Assembly: GCF_002979755.1 (NCBI RefSeq)
Contig: NZ_PCPP01000001.1
Span: forward strand, 92,567 to 156,566
DNA from: Chryseobacterium culicis
GTDB lineage: Bacteria; Bacteroidota; Bacteroidia; Flavobacteriales; Weeksellaceae
Direction of reading: 5' to 3'
Length of the DNA: 64,000 nt
Numbering within the stretch: the first letter of the stretch is position 1; each line of letters opens with the position of its first letter. The position numbers were made by a program, and so were the translations under genes. The notes beneath the pieces were generated by a model. The model was not told where the DNA came from. It ran no database searches and worked only from the letters and a program-made list of their open reading frames with translations. This document shows, piece after piece, positions 8,303-17,683 of the stretch.

Positions 8303-10531
8303 TTACTTATTTTTATCTTTAATCGCTTTATACATTGGAAAAATAAACTCTCGTCTGAAATGATCATTTTCATCGTATAAAAATTCTTCTATAATGATTG
8401 ATTTTTCACTTTTAACGGTTTGAATAAAAAGCTTTGCCATGTCATAATTTTCGAGAGTCATGGTTAAAGTATTATCGAATTTAGACCACTGAATCCAGTT
8501 TGGAATTTTTCTTTTATTTCTCCAGCTTTTTAGTTCTTCTAAAAAATCTTTTTTGTTATCCTTTACCTGATCTAACAAAAAAATATCTTTTTCTGTAATC
8601 TTCCATCGTGCTTTTGAAAGAATGATATTATGGTATTCTATCCTTGGCAAAAATGTATAAATATATTCTAAATCACCCCAGTTAAAATAAAGCCCAGGTC
8701 TGATATGCTGTGCATGCAAGTCGGATAGGAAATGATAAACAGGTAATGTATTTGTATAATAATTATGAGCGTTTGTCAGATAAGGGATAACCCTCTTGTT
8801 TAGTTTTTTTGAACGTAAAATAATCTCATCATTCTTTAAAGAAATATAAAGATCTTCTGTTGAAATCTGATTTTCTGCAGGCAATAGAGATTGAGCTAAA
8901 TAAGGAATCTCATACGCTCTCAAAGTAGGTCTCCGTATTATATTTCCTATTCTTGCTTCTGGTAAATGGATGATTTCGGCTAAGATTTCATCAGGTCTGA
9001 GCTCTTCTTCTTTTTTAGCAATATTTTTGAGAAGATTCTGTACTTCCGATTTTTCGGAACAAAATCGTCCTAACAGCGTACCTGCACTACTTCCTGTACT
9101 TGCATTTAAAAATATTTTTTCCTGATGATTTTCAGAAATGATTTCAGCCATGATAGATGTTGTATCAGGCATATTATCCCAGTTTTCTTCAAAACCTTCA
9201 AAATCCGCATCTGTTAGTTTGATACTGTATTGACCGTCTAATAAAGCTTCCTGTAATTTCTTATTAAGTATGATCTGAACCGGAGTAAACTCAATTTTTT
9301 TGTTTTGTTTTTCCTGCAGGGTAGGAAGTGCCAAATCTTCTATATAAGGATGGATACCCTTTGAAGATACATTTTGCTTATATCCAATACCTATTTCAGT
9401 ATCTAAGACATAGAGTAGGGGCATTTCCTGAGTATCAAACTTTTCGGTAAAAGCTTTTTTAAATTTTGAAAATTGATTTTCTTTTTGTGCTAAAGTAATC
9501 TTATTCAGAAAACTTATTCCTTTTTTTATTTCCTTTTTCCAACTTGTTGATAAGTAAAAACAAGATTTATTATAGAGATCCGTTTGAAAGAGATATTTTT
9601 GTTCATAATCCATTGTAAGGGATTGTACTATCTCTCTGATTTCATCATATAATCGAGTTGGATTCCCAATATTTAAATCCAGTTTCTCCAGCTTATTTTT
9701 TAAGGAAACCAACATTTCAGTTTCGTTTTTTATTCCTAATCTGTTGAGAACAGTAATGATAGCGTTTAAAAAATCGGTTCCTGATACATTGGGTTCCAGT
9801 TCACTTACAAGAACCTGATTTTCAATTAATTCTTCTACAAATTCTCTTGCATCATTTTCTGTTATCTCTTCATTAATAAGGATATGCGAAATCTCGCTTA
9901 TGGTTTTCCCTTGTTTTGAAAAATTTATTATTTGCTGTAATTCTGCGGATATTGGGGCAGAGGAAATAATGTATTCTCTTTTTCCTCCTGTATACTGATA
10001 TTCTATATAACGGATTTTGTGGCCTATTGTATAGATCGTGTTATTAGGCGAAAATAAAAGCTTGTTTTTTACAATTGGTAGCTGTGTAAAATATTGTGCC
10101 AGAGAAACAAGTAAATGCATATCCAATTTGGTATCCCGTAATAATTGGTCTGCTGGTAGCTGACATCCTGTTTTGTGGTTGGAAAAGAGGGGTGTTTCTA
10201 CCGAAAATTTACCTAACCCTATTCCAGAAAATAAGCCGAATGGGGTACAACGTGTACTCATTCGGCTATAATATTTTAGTAGGGTATTTTTTAGCTTGTG
10301 ATGTTCTTTAGGTGAAAATTGTTTTTCTGAGTTCAGCCATTTATCAAACTCCTCATATAAATTGGAGGAAGCAAGATAAATAGACTCCTTAAAAACAGGA
10401 TTATTAACAATCTCTTTTAATTTCGCATCTGAAATTTCATCTTGATTGAGCTGTTCCTGAAAGCTCTTTCGTGAGAATAAAGGGGTACGTACTACATACT
10501 CATTAAAAAAATCATAAGGGAAACGTGACAT
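8303..10531 (-). CDS. lantibiotic dehydratase, glutamylation part (LanB N-terminal)
   Basis: 742 aa with the LanB N-terminal landmarks: RTPLFS near the start, RCTPFGLFSGIGLG (about residue 95-108), a middle LPADQLLRDTKLDMHLL region, and FLNASTGSSAGTLLGRFC late. LanB proteins transfer glutamate from glutamyl-tRNA to Ser/Thr of a RiPP precursor. The TIGR03891 elimination domain is supplied by the next gene. The start codon abuts the stop of the oligopeptidase gene (TAAATG), which implies coupling. A decayed copy of part of this gene lies at about 60460-60745. Confidence 0.93.
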   Translation of the reverse strand: MSRFPYDFFNEYVVRTPLFSRKSFQEQLNQDEISDAKLKEIVNNPVFKESIYLASSNLYEEFDKWLNSEKQFSPKEHHKLKNTLLKYYSRMSTRCTPFGLFSGIGLGKFSVETPLFSNHKTGCQLPADQLLRDTKLDMHLLVSLAQYFTQLPIVKNKLLFSPNNTIYTIGHKIRYIEYQYTGGKREYIISSAPISAELQQIINFSKQGKTISEISHILINEEITENDAREFVEELIENQVLVSELEPNVSGTDFLNAIITVLNRLGIKNETEMLVSLKNKLEKLDLNIGNPTRLYDEIREIVQSLTMDYEQKYLFQTDLYNKSCFYLSTSWKKEIKKGISFLNKITLAQKENQFSKFKKAFTEKFDTQEMPLLYVLDTEIGIGYKQNVSSKGIHPYIEDLALPTLQEKQNKKIEFTPVQIILNKKLQEALLDGQYSIKLTDADFEGFEENWDNMPDTTSIMAEIISENHQEKIFLNASTGSSAGTLLGRFCSEKSEVQNLLKNIAKKEEELRPDEILAEIIHLPEARIGNIIRRPTLRAYEIPYLAQSLLPAENQISTEDLYISLKNDEIILRSKKLNKRVIPYLTNAHNYYTNTLPVYHFLSDLHAQHIRPGLYFNWGDLEYIYTFLPRIEYHNIILSKARWKITEKDIFLLDQVKDNKKDFLEELKSWRNKRKIPNWIQWSKFDNTLTMTLENYDMAKLFIQTVKSEKSIIIEEFLYDENDHFRREFIFPMYKAIKDKNK

Positions 10532-12712
10532 TTATTTTCTTGTATGTTCTTTGGGTTGGTAGTCAGGATGTCCTAATTGCCAGAATGCAAAAGTGAATAT
10601 ATCATCAATATTGGTATATCGTTGATCCACTGCAACATTATTTCCATGACCTCCTTCAAAATCTATTTTTAATAATTGAGGATTTGAAGAAATATTATTA
10701 AACATTAATTTAGCAGCATATTTTACGGGCTCCCAGACAATAACTCGTTGATCGTTTATTCCTCCGGTTATAAAGGTAGCAGGATATTTTTCTCCTTTTT
10801 TAATATGATGATAAGCATCCATTTCCAGTAAATTTTTAAACTCTTTTGGATCCTTAACCGTTCCAAATTCTTTAGGCTGGCCATTAGGAGTTATTTCATC
10901 TCTTAGCGGATTCATTACTCCTACTTCAGCAATAACTACTTTAAAAAGGTCTGGTCTCTCTGTCATGGCTCTTCCTACAGTAATTCCTCCTGCACTGGCA
11001 CCCCAAATCGCTACTTTTTCCTTTGAAGTGTATTTTTCTTTTATCAGATATTCTGTACAGTCTATCAAATCCCTCCATGTATTAGGTTTGGTCTCTTTAT
11101 ATCCTCCTAAACGCCACTCTTCTCCTTTTTCTCCTCCGCCTCTGACGTGAGCTATGGCAACCATTCCACCCTGAAGAACCCATAATAAATAAGTCTTTGA
11201 AAAATAAGGATTGTTAGAAATTCCATAAGAACCGTAACTATCAATGAGGGTCATATTCTTACTATCTTTTTTTATATTTTTATTATAGAGTAAGGATACA
11301 GGGATTTCTTTCCCATCTCTTGATTTTACAACAATTTCACTCACAACAATATCCTTGAACTCAGGATAATTGGCAACGGGTGCAAGATTTTCTGGTGTAA
11401 AAGTATTGGTTTTTAGATCATATCTAAATGTTTGTTCCTCATTTGCCCAACCAGAGCAAGTGATCCAAATATCAGAATAACTTTCACTTTTAGATCTTAA
11501 ATTAATGTCTCCGGAAGGATAGGGAATCTCAATAGCATGATTTTGCCCGTTTTTATATAAATATAGCTTAGCTTCCACTCCGTTTTTTGTAGTGGTATAG
11601 TAAATGCCATCTTTTGTAATTCTGTAACTTTTAATAATTTCATCCTTTTTTTCAGGAATCAAAACTTCACCATTCTTAAAGTCTGGATTGATAATACTGG
11701 TTTTACATAACTTATTAAGAGATGTATTATAACCTGATATAAAAAATATTTTATCTTTTTGAAAATCTAAACTCTTTACTTTATCGTCCGGACTGGAAAA
11801 TAATTTCCAATTTTTTTTACCTGATAACAGATCCTGTTTACTGATGATAAATGTTTTTCTGTAAGATTGGAAATCAACTAACATCCCGATATAATATTGA
11901 TCCTCGATGTTATAGTCTAAAATTATGGGAAACTGATCTTCGGTAATATGTAAATCTGGATTATTCTTAGCTGAAAAAACGTCTATTGATGTATTGGGAT
12001 CAGTTCCGATTTTATAGAAGACCGTTTTCGTATTTTTATAAAAATTCTGAGATGTTGGGTCGGTTGTAGAAAATTCCACATAGATAAATCCGGTATTATC
12101 ATCTGTCCATTTTATTCCATCGAAAGTGGCAGGTGCGGAGTTGGTAATGATTTCAGGATGAACGTATTGGGTTTTTACATCCATAATGATTACTTCTGAT
12201 ACTTCTTTTCCCTTTTCAGACATTGAAACTGCTATTTTACTAGCGTCCCAACTTGGACTGATGTAATTGATAACAAAAGAATGATTTCCTTCTTTCTCTT
12301 TATATATGGCAGGATCATATAGTAATATTTCTTTACCTAAAAACCCCTCCCGATAGTATAGTTTAGCGATTTTTTCATCGCCATTTTTCTTTAAATAAAA
12401 ATATTTGTCATTATTGGTAATTTTCAAATCCGATATAGAATAGCCCTGCCTTCTGTCAAATTCCAGCCTTTTTTCCAGATAATAGTTTTTTTTGGGAATT
12501 TGATTTAATATAGAATTTGTATAATTTGTTTGGGATTGCATCCAATTTGTAGTCGAGGAGTTTTGAAGATCCTCTAGATTTCTATATTCATCTATTATTT
12601 TAGTTCCAAAATAATTTTCTGTAATAGGTTTTGAAGGTGCTACATTGTTTTTTTGAGCATATAAAGGAAGTACAAATAAGATTGCAATAATGACAAATAT
12701 TAATTTTTTCAT
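10532..12712 (-). CDS. secreted prolyl oligopeptidase family serine peptidase (S9A)
   Basis: 726 aa: a signal peptide (MKKLIFVIIAILFVLPLYAQ), an N-terminal beta-propeller, then an alpha/beta hydrolase domain with the nucleophile in GASAGG (Ser about 573), Asp in NDQRV (about 654) and His in EGGHGNN (about 689). It lies between the precursor gene (6 nt upstream) and LanB. No C39 peptidase-transporter is visible nearby, so this periplasmic peptidase may be the leader peptidase or may trim the product, as prolyl oligopeptidases do in some class III lanthipeptide pathways. Its preference for cutting after Pro is family knowledge, and the precursor core has three Pro. Confidence 0.9.
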   Translation of the reverse strand: MKKLIFVIIAILFVLPLYAQKNNVAPSKPITENYFGTKIIDEYRNLEDLQNSSTTNWMQSQTNYTNSILNQIPKKNYYLEKRLEFDRRQGYSISDLKITNNDKYFYLKKNGDEKIAKLYYREGFLGKEILLYDPAIYKEKEGNHSFVINYISPSWDASKIAVSMSEKGKEVSEVIIMDVKTQYVHPEIITNSAPATFDGIKWTDDNTGFIYVEFSTTDPTSQNFYKNTKTVFYKIGTDPNTSIDVFSAKNNPDLHITEDQFPIILDYNIEDQYYIGMLVDFQSYRKTFIISKQDLLSGKKNWKLFSSPDDKVKSLDFQKDKIFFISGYNTSLNKLCKTSIINPDFKNGEVLIPEKKDEIIKSYRITKDGIYYTTTKNGVEAKLYLYKNGQNHAIEIPYPSGDINLRSKSESYSDIWITCSGWANEEQTFRYDLKTNTFTPENLAPVANYPEFKDIVVSEIVVKSRDGKEIPVSLLYNKNIKKDSKNMTLIDSYGSYGISNNPYFSKTYLLWVLQGGMVAIAHVRGGGEKGEEWRLGGYKETKPNTWRDLIDCTEYLIKEKYTSKEKVAIWGASAGGITVGRAMTERPDLFKVVIAEVGVMNPLRDEITPNGQPKEFGTVKDPKEFKNLLEMDAYHHIKKGEKYPATFITGGINDQRVIVWEPVKYAAKLMFNNISSNPQLLKIDFEGGHGNNVAVDQRYTNIDDIFTFAFWQLGHPDYQPKEHTRK

Positions 12713-12718
12713 ATTTAT

Positions 12719-12886
12719 TTAAGGCTTGATTGTCTGTCTAATGGGAGTATTTGGATCAACATCACCATTGTCATCAAGACCCAGTTGATAACCAAGACCT
12801 CCCTTAATTGTTCTTAAATCATTAATCCTCATAATCTGTACTTTTTTTAAAGACAATTTCTTTTGCCCTTTGTTTTCTTTTTTCAT
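12719..12886 (-). CDS. class I lanthipeptide-type precursor without Cys
   Basis: A 55-aa frame. Residues 1-30 (with KKLSLKKVQIMRINDLRTI) match the Bacteroidota class I lanthipeptide leader (xLSLKKxxIxxLN) and end in the Gly-Gly pair KGG. The predicted 25-residue core starts LGYQLGLDD and ends NTPIRQTIKP. It contains two Thr, no Ser and no Cys, so a lanthionine ring cannot form. At most two dehydrobutyrines could be made. It is the first gene of the operon with the peptidase and both LanB parts. Confidence 0.88.
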   Translation of the reverse strand: MKKENKGQKKLSLKKVQIMRINDLRTIKGGLGYQLGLDDNGDVDPNTPIRQTIKP

Positions 12887-12915
12887 GATTGTTCTTGTTA
12901 AAAATTATTAGTTCA

Positions 12916-12937
12916 CAAAGAAAGTAATATTTCTTTG
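12916..12937. promoter_or_regulatory. inverted repeat between lanthipeptide operon and regulator gene
   Basis: CAAAGAAA and TTTCTTTG are perfect 8-bp arms with a 6-nt spacer, 30 nt upstream of the precursor start. On the minus strand one arm reads TTTCTTTG, one base from the -7 consensus, so a bound regulator would cover the promoter. Confidence 0.5.
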
Positions 12938-13056
12938 ACCTAACCAATAAAACATTTATAGATTTATAAATACACGTTTATAAAATGTTAATAAAATAAT
13001 AATGGTCAATCAGTTAAAATCAAAATGCAGATAATGTATTTTCTTGAAAAAAAGAA

Positions 13057-13064
13057 TATTTTTG
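13057..13064 (+). promoter_or_regulatory. -7 promoter element of the AraC-type regulator
   Basis: TATTTTTG matches TAnnTTTG. A transcript from it begins near 13069, which rules out the TTG at 13044 as start codon and supports the ATG at 13083. Confidence 0.55.
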
Positions 13065-13082
13065 TACAGTATAGAAAAATTA

Positions 13083-14798
13083 ATGAAACAGATATTCCTA
13101 CTTTTATTTACCTTCTTTTGTAGTCTCTTTTTTACTCAAAGCAAAATTGATAGTTTAAGATTATTGAATTATGAGGAGCTAAAAAATAAGTTTAATGTTT
13201 ATGATGAATCCAATAAAAAGTTAGAAGCAAAAGCTATTTCTCAATATTATTTATCAAAAGCAAAAAAAGAAAAAAATATCCTTGAAACTGCAGAAGGCTA
13301 TAACCTTATACATTTAACTGAAGATTTCCCATTGGCTTTAAAGTATGTTGATAGTATGGCCATGATTACAAAAAATGTGAAAGGAGATATATATCCGGCC
13401 AGAACATTTATCATAAAAGGAAATTTATACTATAAATATGACAACTTAAAAGCGGCCCTTGATAATTATATTTTAGGTTTAGAATATTCTAAAAGGCAAA
13501 AAAACGTAAAGCAGATCGCTTATGCCAATATGAATATTGCCTATTTAAATAGTTATATGGGAAACAATAAAGAAGCGGCAAAAACATTTCGGTATTATTT
13601 ATTAAACTCCCAAAATATAACAGATGAATATCAGCATGATCAAATGCGGGTAAGTCTTGCTTACTGCTATATTAAAATAAATAAAATTGATTCTGCCAGA
13701 TTTTTCATTCAGGAAGGATTAAATTCTCCTTTCGTAAAAAAGAATAAATATAATATGAATCAATATTTATATTTATCGGGTCAACTGAATCTTAAAACCA
13801 AGAATTATCAAACCGCTATTGCTGAGCTCACCAAGGCATATAATTATTTTTCAAGCATTAATGATAACAATCAAAACTTTGTCTTATATAGCCTGGGAAA
13901 ATGTTATGAAGAATTACATAATAAACAAGAGACGATAAAATATTTTACCCAAATAGATGCTCACGTAAAAGAAACAGAGGTTACTTTTCCAGAATTAGGA
14001 GACGTATATACTGTTCTAATAGATTATTATAGGGAAAGTGGAGATAAAGAAAAACAGCTCTATTATATTGACCGTTTTCTAAAAGTTGACAAAAAGCTTG
14101 ATGATCAGTTTCGGTACTTATCAACAGAACTACACAAAAAGTATGATACCCCCAATCTTCTACAAGAAAAAGAAGATATAATAAATGAATTAAAAAATAA
14201 GAAGACATTTTTATATGCTTCTGTTAGTATTTTAATATTAATACTATTGATGTTTATATATTTTTATTTCAAAACGAAGAAAGCTGAGAAAAGACATCGA
14301 AAAATTGCTCAGGATCTCATTCATTTGATTGAAAAAAGAAACCTTGAAACCATTGAGAATAAAAATGATCAACAGATAGAGGCTGAAGAGCCAGTAAAAG
14401 CTGAAAGCGAAAGTAAAACCATTAAAACTGTTCCTGAAGATGTGGCTCAATCTATCCTAAAGGATCTGGACACTTTCGAAAACAAACGCCACTTTTTAAA
14501 AAATGGTATTACATTAACAAGTCTTGCAAAAAATATAAAAACCAATACTGCGTATCTGTCTGAAATTATTAATACCCACAAGGATAAAAATTTCACAACT
14601 TACCTTAATGATTTACGGATTGATTATGTTTTAGATCAGCTTGTAAAAGATAAAAAATTTCGTTCTTATAAATTACCTGTTATTGCAGAAGAAATTGGCT
14701 ATAATAATGTACAGGCATTTTCTATTGCATTTAAGAAAAGGACGGGAACTACCCCTTCTATTTATATTAAAGAGATTGAAAAATCAATTTCGGGTTAA
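13083..14798 (+). CDS. membrane-bound TPR sensor with AraC-type DNA-binding domain
   Basis: 571 aa from the ATG at 13083: a signal/anchor sequence (MKQIFLLLFTFFCSLFFTQS), several TPR units (about residues 30-365, such as NYQTAIAELTKAYNYF), one membrane helix (about 380-402, FLYASVSILILILLMFIYFY), a charged linker, and a C-terminal AraC HTH with NTAYLSEIINTHK and EIGYNNVQAFSIAFKKRTG. TPRs face the periplasm and the HTH the cytoplasm. It is divergent from the lanthipeptide operon and is its likely regulator. The ligand is unknown. Confidence 0.88.
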   Translation: MKQIFLLLFTFFCSLFFTQSKIDSLRLLNYEELKNKFNVYDESNKKLEAKAISQYYLSKAKKEKNILETAEGYNLIHLTEDFPLALKYVDSMAMITKNVKGDIYPARTFIIKGNLYYKYDNLKAALDNYILGLEYSKRQKNVKQIAYANMNIAYLNSYMGNNKEAAKTFRYYLLNSQNITDEYQHDQMRVSLAYCYIKINKIDSARFFIQEGLNSPFVKKNKYNMNQYLYLSGQLNLKTKNYQTAIAELTKAYNYFSSINDNNQNFVLYSLGKCYEELHNKQETIKYFTQIDAHVKETEVTFPELGDVYTVLIDYYRESGDKEKQLYYIDRFLKVDKKLDDQFRYLSTELHKKYDTPNLLQEKEDIINELKNKKTFLYASVSILILILLMFIYFYFKTKKAEKRHRKIAQDLIHLIEKRNLETIENKNDQQIEAEEPVKAESESKTIKTVPEDVAQSILKDLDTFENKRHFLKNGITLTSLAKNIKTNTAYLSEIINTHKDKNFTTYLNDLRIDYVLDQLVKDKKFRSYKLPVIAEEIGYNNVQAFSIAFKKRTGTTPSIYIKEIEKSISG

Positions 14799-14973
14799 AA
14801 CAATTGAAAATCAATTACACAAATTTCCATTCTTATTTTCTTTAAAAGAGACATTTTATACCGCTGAATTTCCTATGTATAACATTAAACATTTGTTTAA
14901 AAAACCATAAAAGATATTTAAAACTCAGTTAACAGCCTTCTTCCTGAGATACCGTTGCTTTGCAAAAAAAGTA

Positions 14974-16725
14974 ATGATGGAAAACAACAACCAATTCAAC
15001 AGAAGAAGATTTCTTAAAAATTCATTATTGGCTGCCGGAGGAATTTTTATTGCTCCTTTAATTGAAAGCTGCAGCGATGATTTTACCGAAAATGGGAATG
15101 CTCCCGATGATCTTAAAAACGGAGGTTTTGAATCCGGTGTAGCGAGTTTTGATCCCAGCGCTACAGGAATCATCATATGGACCAGATATTCCAAAGGAAC
15201 TGATGCAGAGATTACATGGGAAATAAGTAAAAACAGCAACTTTTCAGAAGTAGTAAGAAGAGGGCAGACCAATGCTACTGTAGTGAATGATTTTACAATA
15301 GCCGTTGATGTACAGAATATCTCCTCCAACACAAAATATTACTACAGATTCTATAATACCAAAACCAAAGAAGTGAGTGTAACAGGGGAAACTCTTACTT
15401 TACCTTCAAAATCAGATGCCGTAAGTGAAGTGAAGATGGCGGTAGTGTCTTGTTCTAATTTTCCTGCAGGACTTTTTAATGTATATGGAGCGATTGCAAA
15501 ATCGGAAGCTGATGTTGTCGTACATCTTGGGGATTATATCTATGAATATGCACCGGGACAATATGGTACGAATCCTTACACCAACCCATTAGGAAGAGCC
15601 CATCAGCCAGCAAAAGAAATTCTTAACCTCAGCGATTACAGAGAACGATACAGACAGTACAGAGGCGATAAAAACCTTCAGCTTCTTCACCAGAAAAAAC
15701 CATTCATCTGTGTTTGGGATGACCATGAATTTGCCAATGATACCTATAAATCCGGAGCAGAAAACCATCAGCCTAATGAAGGGGATTTTCAGGCAAGAAA
15801 AATGGCTGCTTTTCAGGCATACAGTGAATATATTCCTCTTAAAACAGGAAAGGACATGAGAATTTACAGAAGTTTCAACTTCGGAAATATCGTTTCCCTT
15901 TACATGATGGATACGAGAGTGATTGCAAGAGATAAACAGATGGAATATTCAGATTATCTTGATAACACGGGAAATTTTAATCAGCTACAGTTTAAAACCG
16001 ATCTCTTAAGCACAAGCAGAAAACTGATCGGAAATGAGCAGATGTCATGGCTGAGCTCGCAGATTAATGGTGATACGGCAAAGTGGAAAGTGCTTGGACA
16101 GCAGATTTTAATGACTAAAATGATGGTTCCAGCTGAATTATTGATGCTTTTGAATCAGATTTTAGCAGAAATAAAACAACATGGAAGTGCACAGCCGGCT
16201 ACGATGCAGGCACTTCAGAATACCATCACACAACTGATTATTCTTAAAACAAGGTACAAACAGCAGGATCCTACATTAACGCCCCAGGAAATTGCCAGAA
16301 TTACAACAACTCTGCCTTATAATTTAGATGCATGGGACGGATATTTCATGGAAAGAGAACAGCTTTATTCTCTTCTTGCCGGAAAAAATGTAGTGGTACT
16401 GGCTGGAGATACTCACAATGCATGGTTAGGAAAACTGACTGATGCGCAGGGTAAATTCATAGGAACAGAATTAGCCTGCAGTTCCGTTTCTTCTCCTGGT
16501 CTTGAAGGATATCTGGGAATCAGCTCAGATCCTACAAAAGCAATAGAACTGGCTCAGGCATTTTCATTGCTGATTGATGATCTGGAATATGCCAATCTCT
16601 ACAAAAGAGGATATCTGCATGTGAAATTTACTGCTGGCAGTTCTGTGGCAGAATGGAGATTTGTAGATAATGTGATCTCCGATACTTACAATACGACGAC
16701 GGAAAAAACTTATACAATTTCATAG
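14974..16725 (+). CDS. PhoD-like alkaline phosphatase / phosphodiesterase, Tat lipoprotein
   Basis: 583 aa with a Tat motif (RRRFLKN, residues 10-16) and a lipobox ending LIESC33, so probably an exported lipoprotein. A fibronectin-like PhoD N domain (about 50-145) precedes the metallophosphatase domain with HLGDYIYEY, VWDDHEFANDTYK and LAGDTHNAW, which supply the Ca/Fe ligands of PhoD enzymes. It hydrolyses phosphate esters outside the cytoplasm. Insertions around residues 390-425 are longer than in the B. subtilis enzyme. It stands alone, with a terminator after it. Confidence 0.92.
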   Translation: MMENNNQFNRRRFLKNSLLAAGGIFIAPLIESCSDDFTENGNAPDDLKNGGFESGVASFDPSATGIIIWTRYSKGTDAEITWEISKNSNFSEVVRRGQTNATVVNDFTIAVDVQNISSNTKYYYRFYNTKTKEVSVTGETLTLPSKSDAVSEVKMAVVSCSNFPAGLFNVYGAIAKSEADVVVHLGDYIYEYAPGQYGTNPYTNPLGRAHQPAKEILNLSDYRERYRQYRGDKNLQLLHQKKPFICVWDDHEFANDTYKSGAENHQPNEGDFQARKMAAFQAYSEYIPLKTGKDMRIYRSFNFGNIVSLYMMDTRVIARDKQMEYSDYLDNTGNFNQLQFKTDLLSTSRKLIGNEQMSWLSSQINGDTAKWKVLGQQILMTKMMVPAELLMLLNQILAEIKQHGSAQPATMQALQNTITQLIILKTRYKQQDPTLTPQEIARITTTLPYNLDAWDGYFMEREQLYSLLAGKNVVVLAGDTHNAWLGKLTDAQGKFIGTELACSSVSSPGLEGYLGISSDPTKAIELAQAFSLLIDDLEYANLYKRGYLHVKFTAGSSVAEWRFVDNVISDTYNTTTEKTYTIS

Positions 16726-16759
16726 TTTCAATAAACATATTTTATTTTCAATTAAGTAG

Positions 16760-16791
16760 AAAGAGTCATGGTGTGCCACTGTGACTCTTTT
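16760..16791 (+). terminator. intrinsic terminator after PhoD gene
   Basis: AAGAGTCA and TGACTCTT pair across a 13-nt loop and are followed by TTTTATAT. It lies just before the next gene. Confidence 0.75.
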
Positions 16792-16822
16792 ATATTATTC
16801 CCTTTTTTCGTATCTTGAACAG

Positions 16823-17518
16823 ATGCAAGAGGATATAAGAAAAGATTTTTTACCATTAGTTTCTAAAACATGGTGGTTCATGACCTGGCTTACCAGGATT
16901 TTTGGGATGCTTTTATTGTTGGCCGCCTTTCTGCTGATATTGGGATTGCCTGTTGTGATTAGCGATAAAGTGGTACTATTTGTTGTCATAGCAATACTAT
17001 ATTATCCGGCTCTTGCATTCGGTTTATATCGTTTCTTTATTTATCAGAAGAAAATCAGAAAAAGAGTGGTTAGAAAGATAAGGATTGATGATCAGGGAAT
17101 TCATTATAAAAGAGCAGATGGAACAACAGATCAAATTCTTTATCAGAATCTGAAAAAATATAGCTTTTCAGATGAATATGATGTAAGCATTACCCCAAGA
17201 AACAAAATCTATGTATTGTGGGTAAATGATGGTGGCTCAGTAGCCGAAGTTGATTTTGATGGAATAGAAGCAGGCTACAGTTCTTATATTGGAAATTTAA
17301 AAGCCTTACGAAGAAAATATATTCAGGGAATTGTGTACTTCAGACCGGACTTACACATTGATCCCATGGTTTATGAGGTCTACTATATCAATCCTGTTGA
17401 TTTTACATTTGATAAGAAAAAGTATTGGACAGCATTTGTACAAACTTTTGCAATATTGATCGTATGCTGTACAGTATTAGGAATTATTATGTTGGGACTG
17501 GCTAAATGGCTTTTTTAA
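16823..17518 (+). CDS. uncharacterised membrane protein (YcxB-like)
   Basis: 231 aa from the ATG at 16823. The longer frame from 16781 would start inside the terminator. Two membrane helices lie near the N terminus (about 22-45, 50-70), a cytoplasmic beta-rich middle follows, and one helix at the C terminus (about 205-228). The soluble part (DDQGIHYKRADGTTDQI...LKKY) resembles PH-like/YcxB-type domains, but that is weak. No operon partner and no function can be assigned. Confidence 0.7.
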   Translation: MQEDIRKDFLPLVSKTWWFMTWLTRIFGMLLLLAAFLLILGLPVVISDKVVLFVVIAILYYPALAFGLYRFFIYQKKIRKRVVRKIRIDDQGIHYKRADGTTDQILYQNLKKYSFSDEYDVSITPRNKIYVLWVNDGGSVAEVDFDGIEAGYSSYIGNLKALRRKYIQGIVYFRPDLHIDPMVYEVYYINPVDFTFDKKKYWTAFVQTFAILIVCCTVLGIIMLGLAKWLF

Positions 17519-17683
17519 GAATAGATCTCATCAGATGATGGAGGATTAAAATTTCCACCTCCTTTCAATTTTATTTTCTCATCTCAAAATCTTATGCTTA
17601 TATTTATTTTATATTGAGGTTTGCCAGCCAATAAGATAGAGAGTATTTCTTTAGAAACTAATGCCGGATTTAAAATTAAGTGA

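Noticed and set aside
11017..11150. 61-aa plus-strand frame inside the prolyl oligopeptidase gene
   Set aside because: Antisense to the catalytic domain. A shadow frame.
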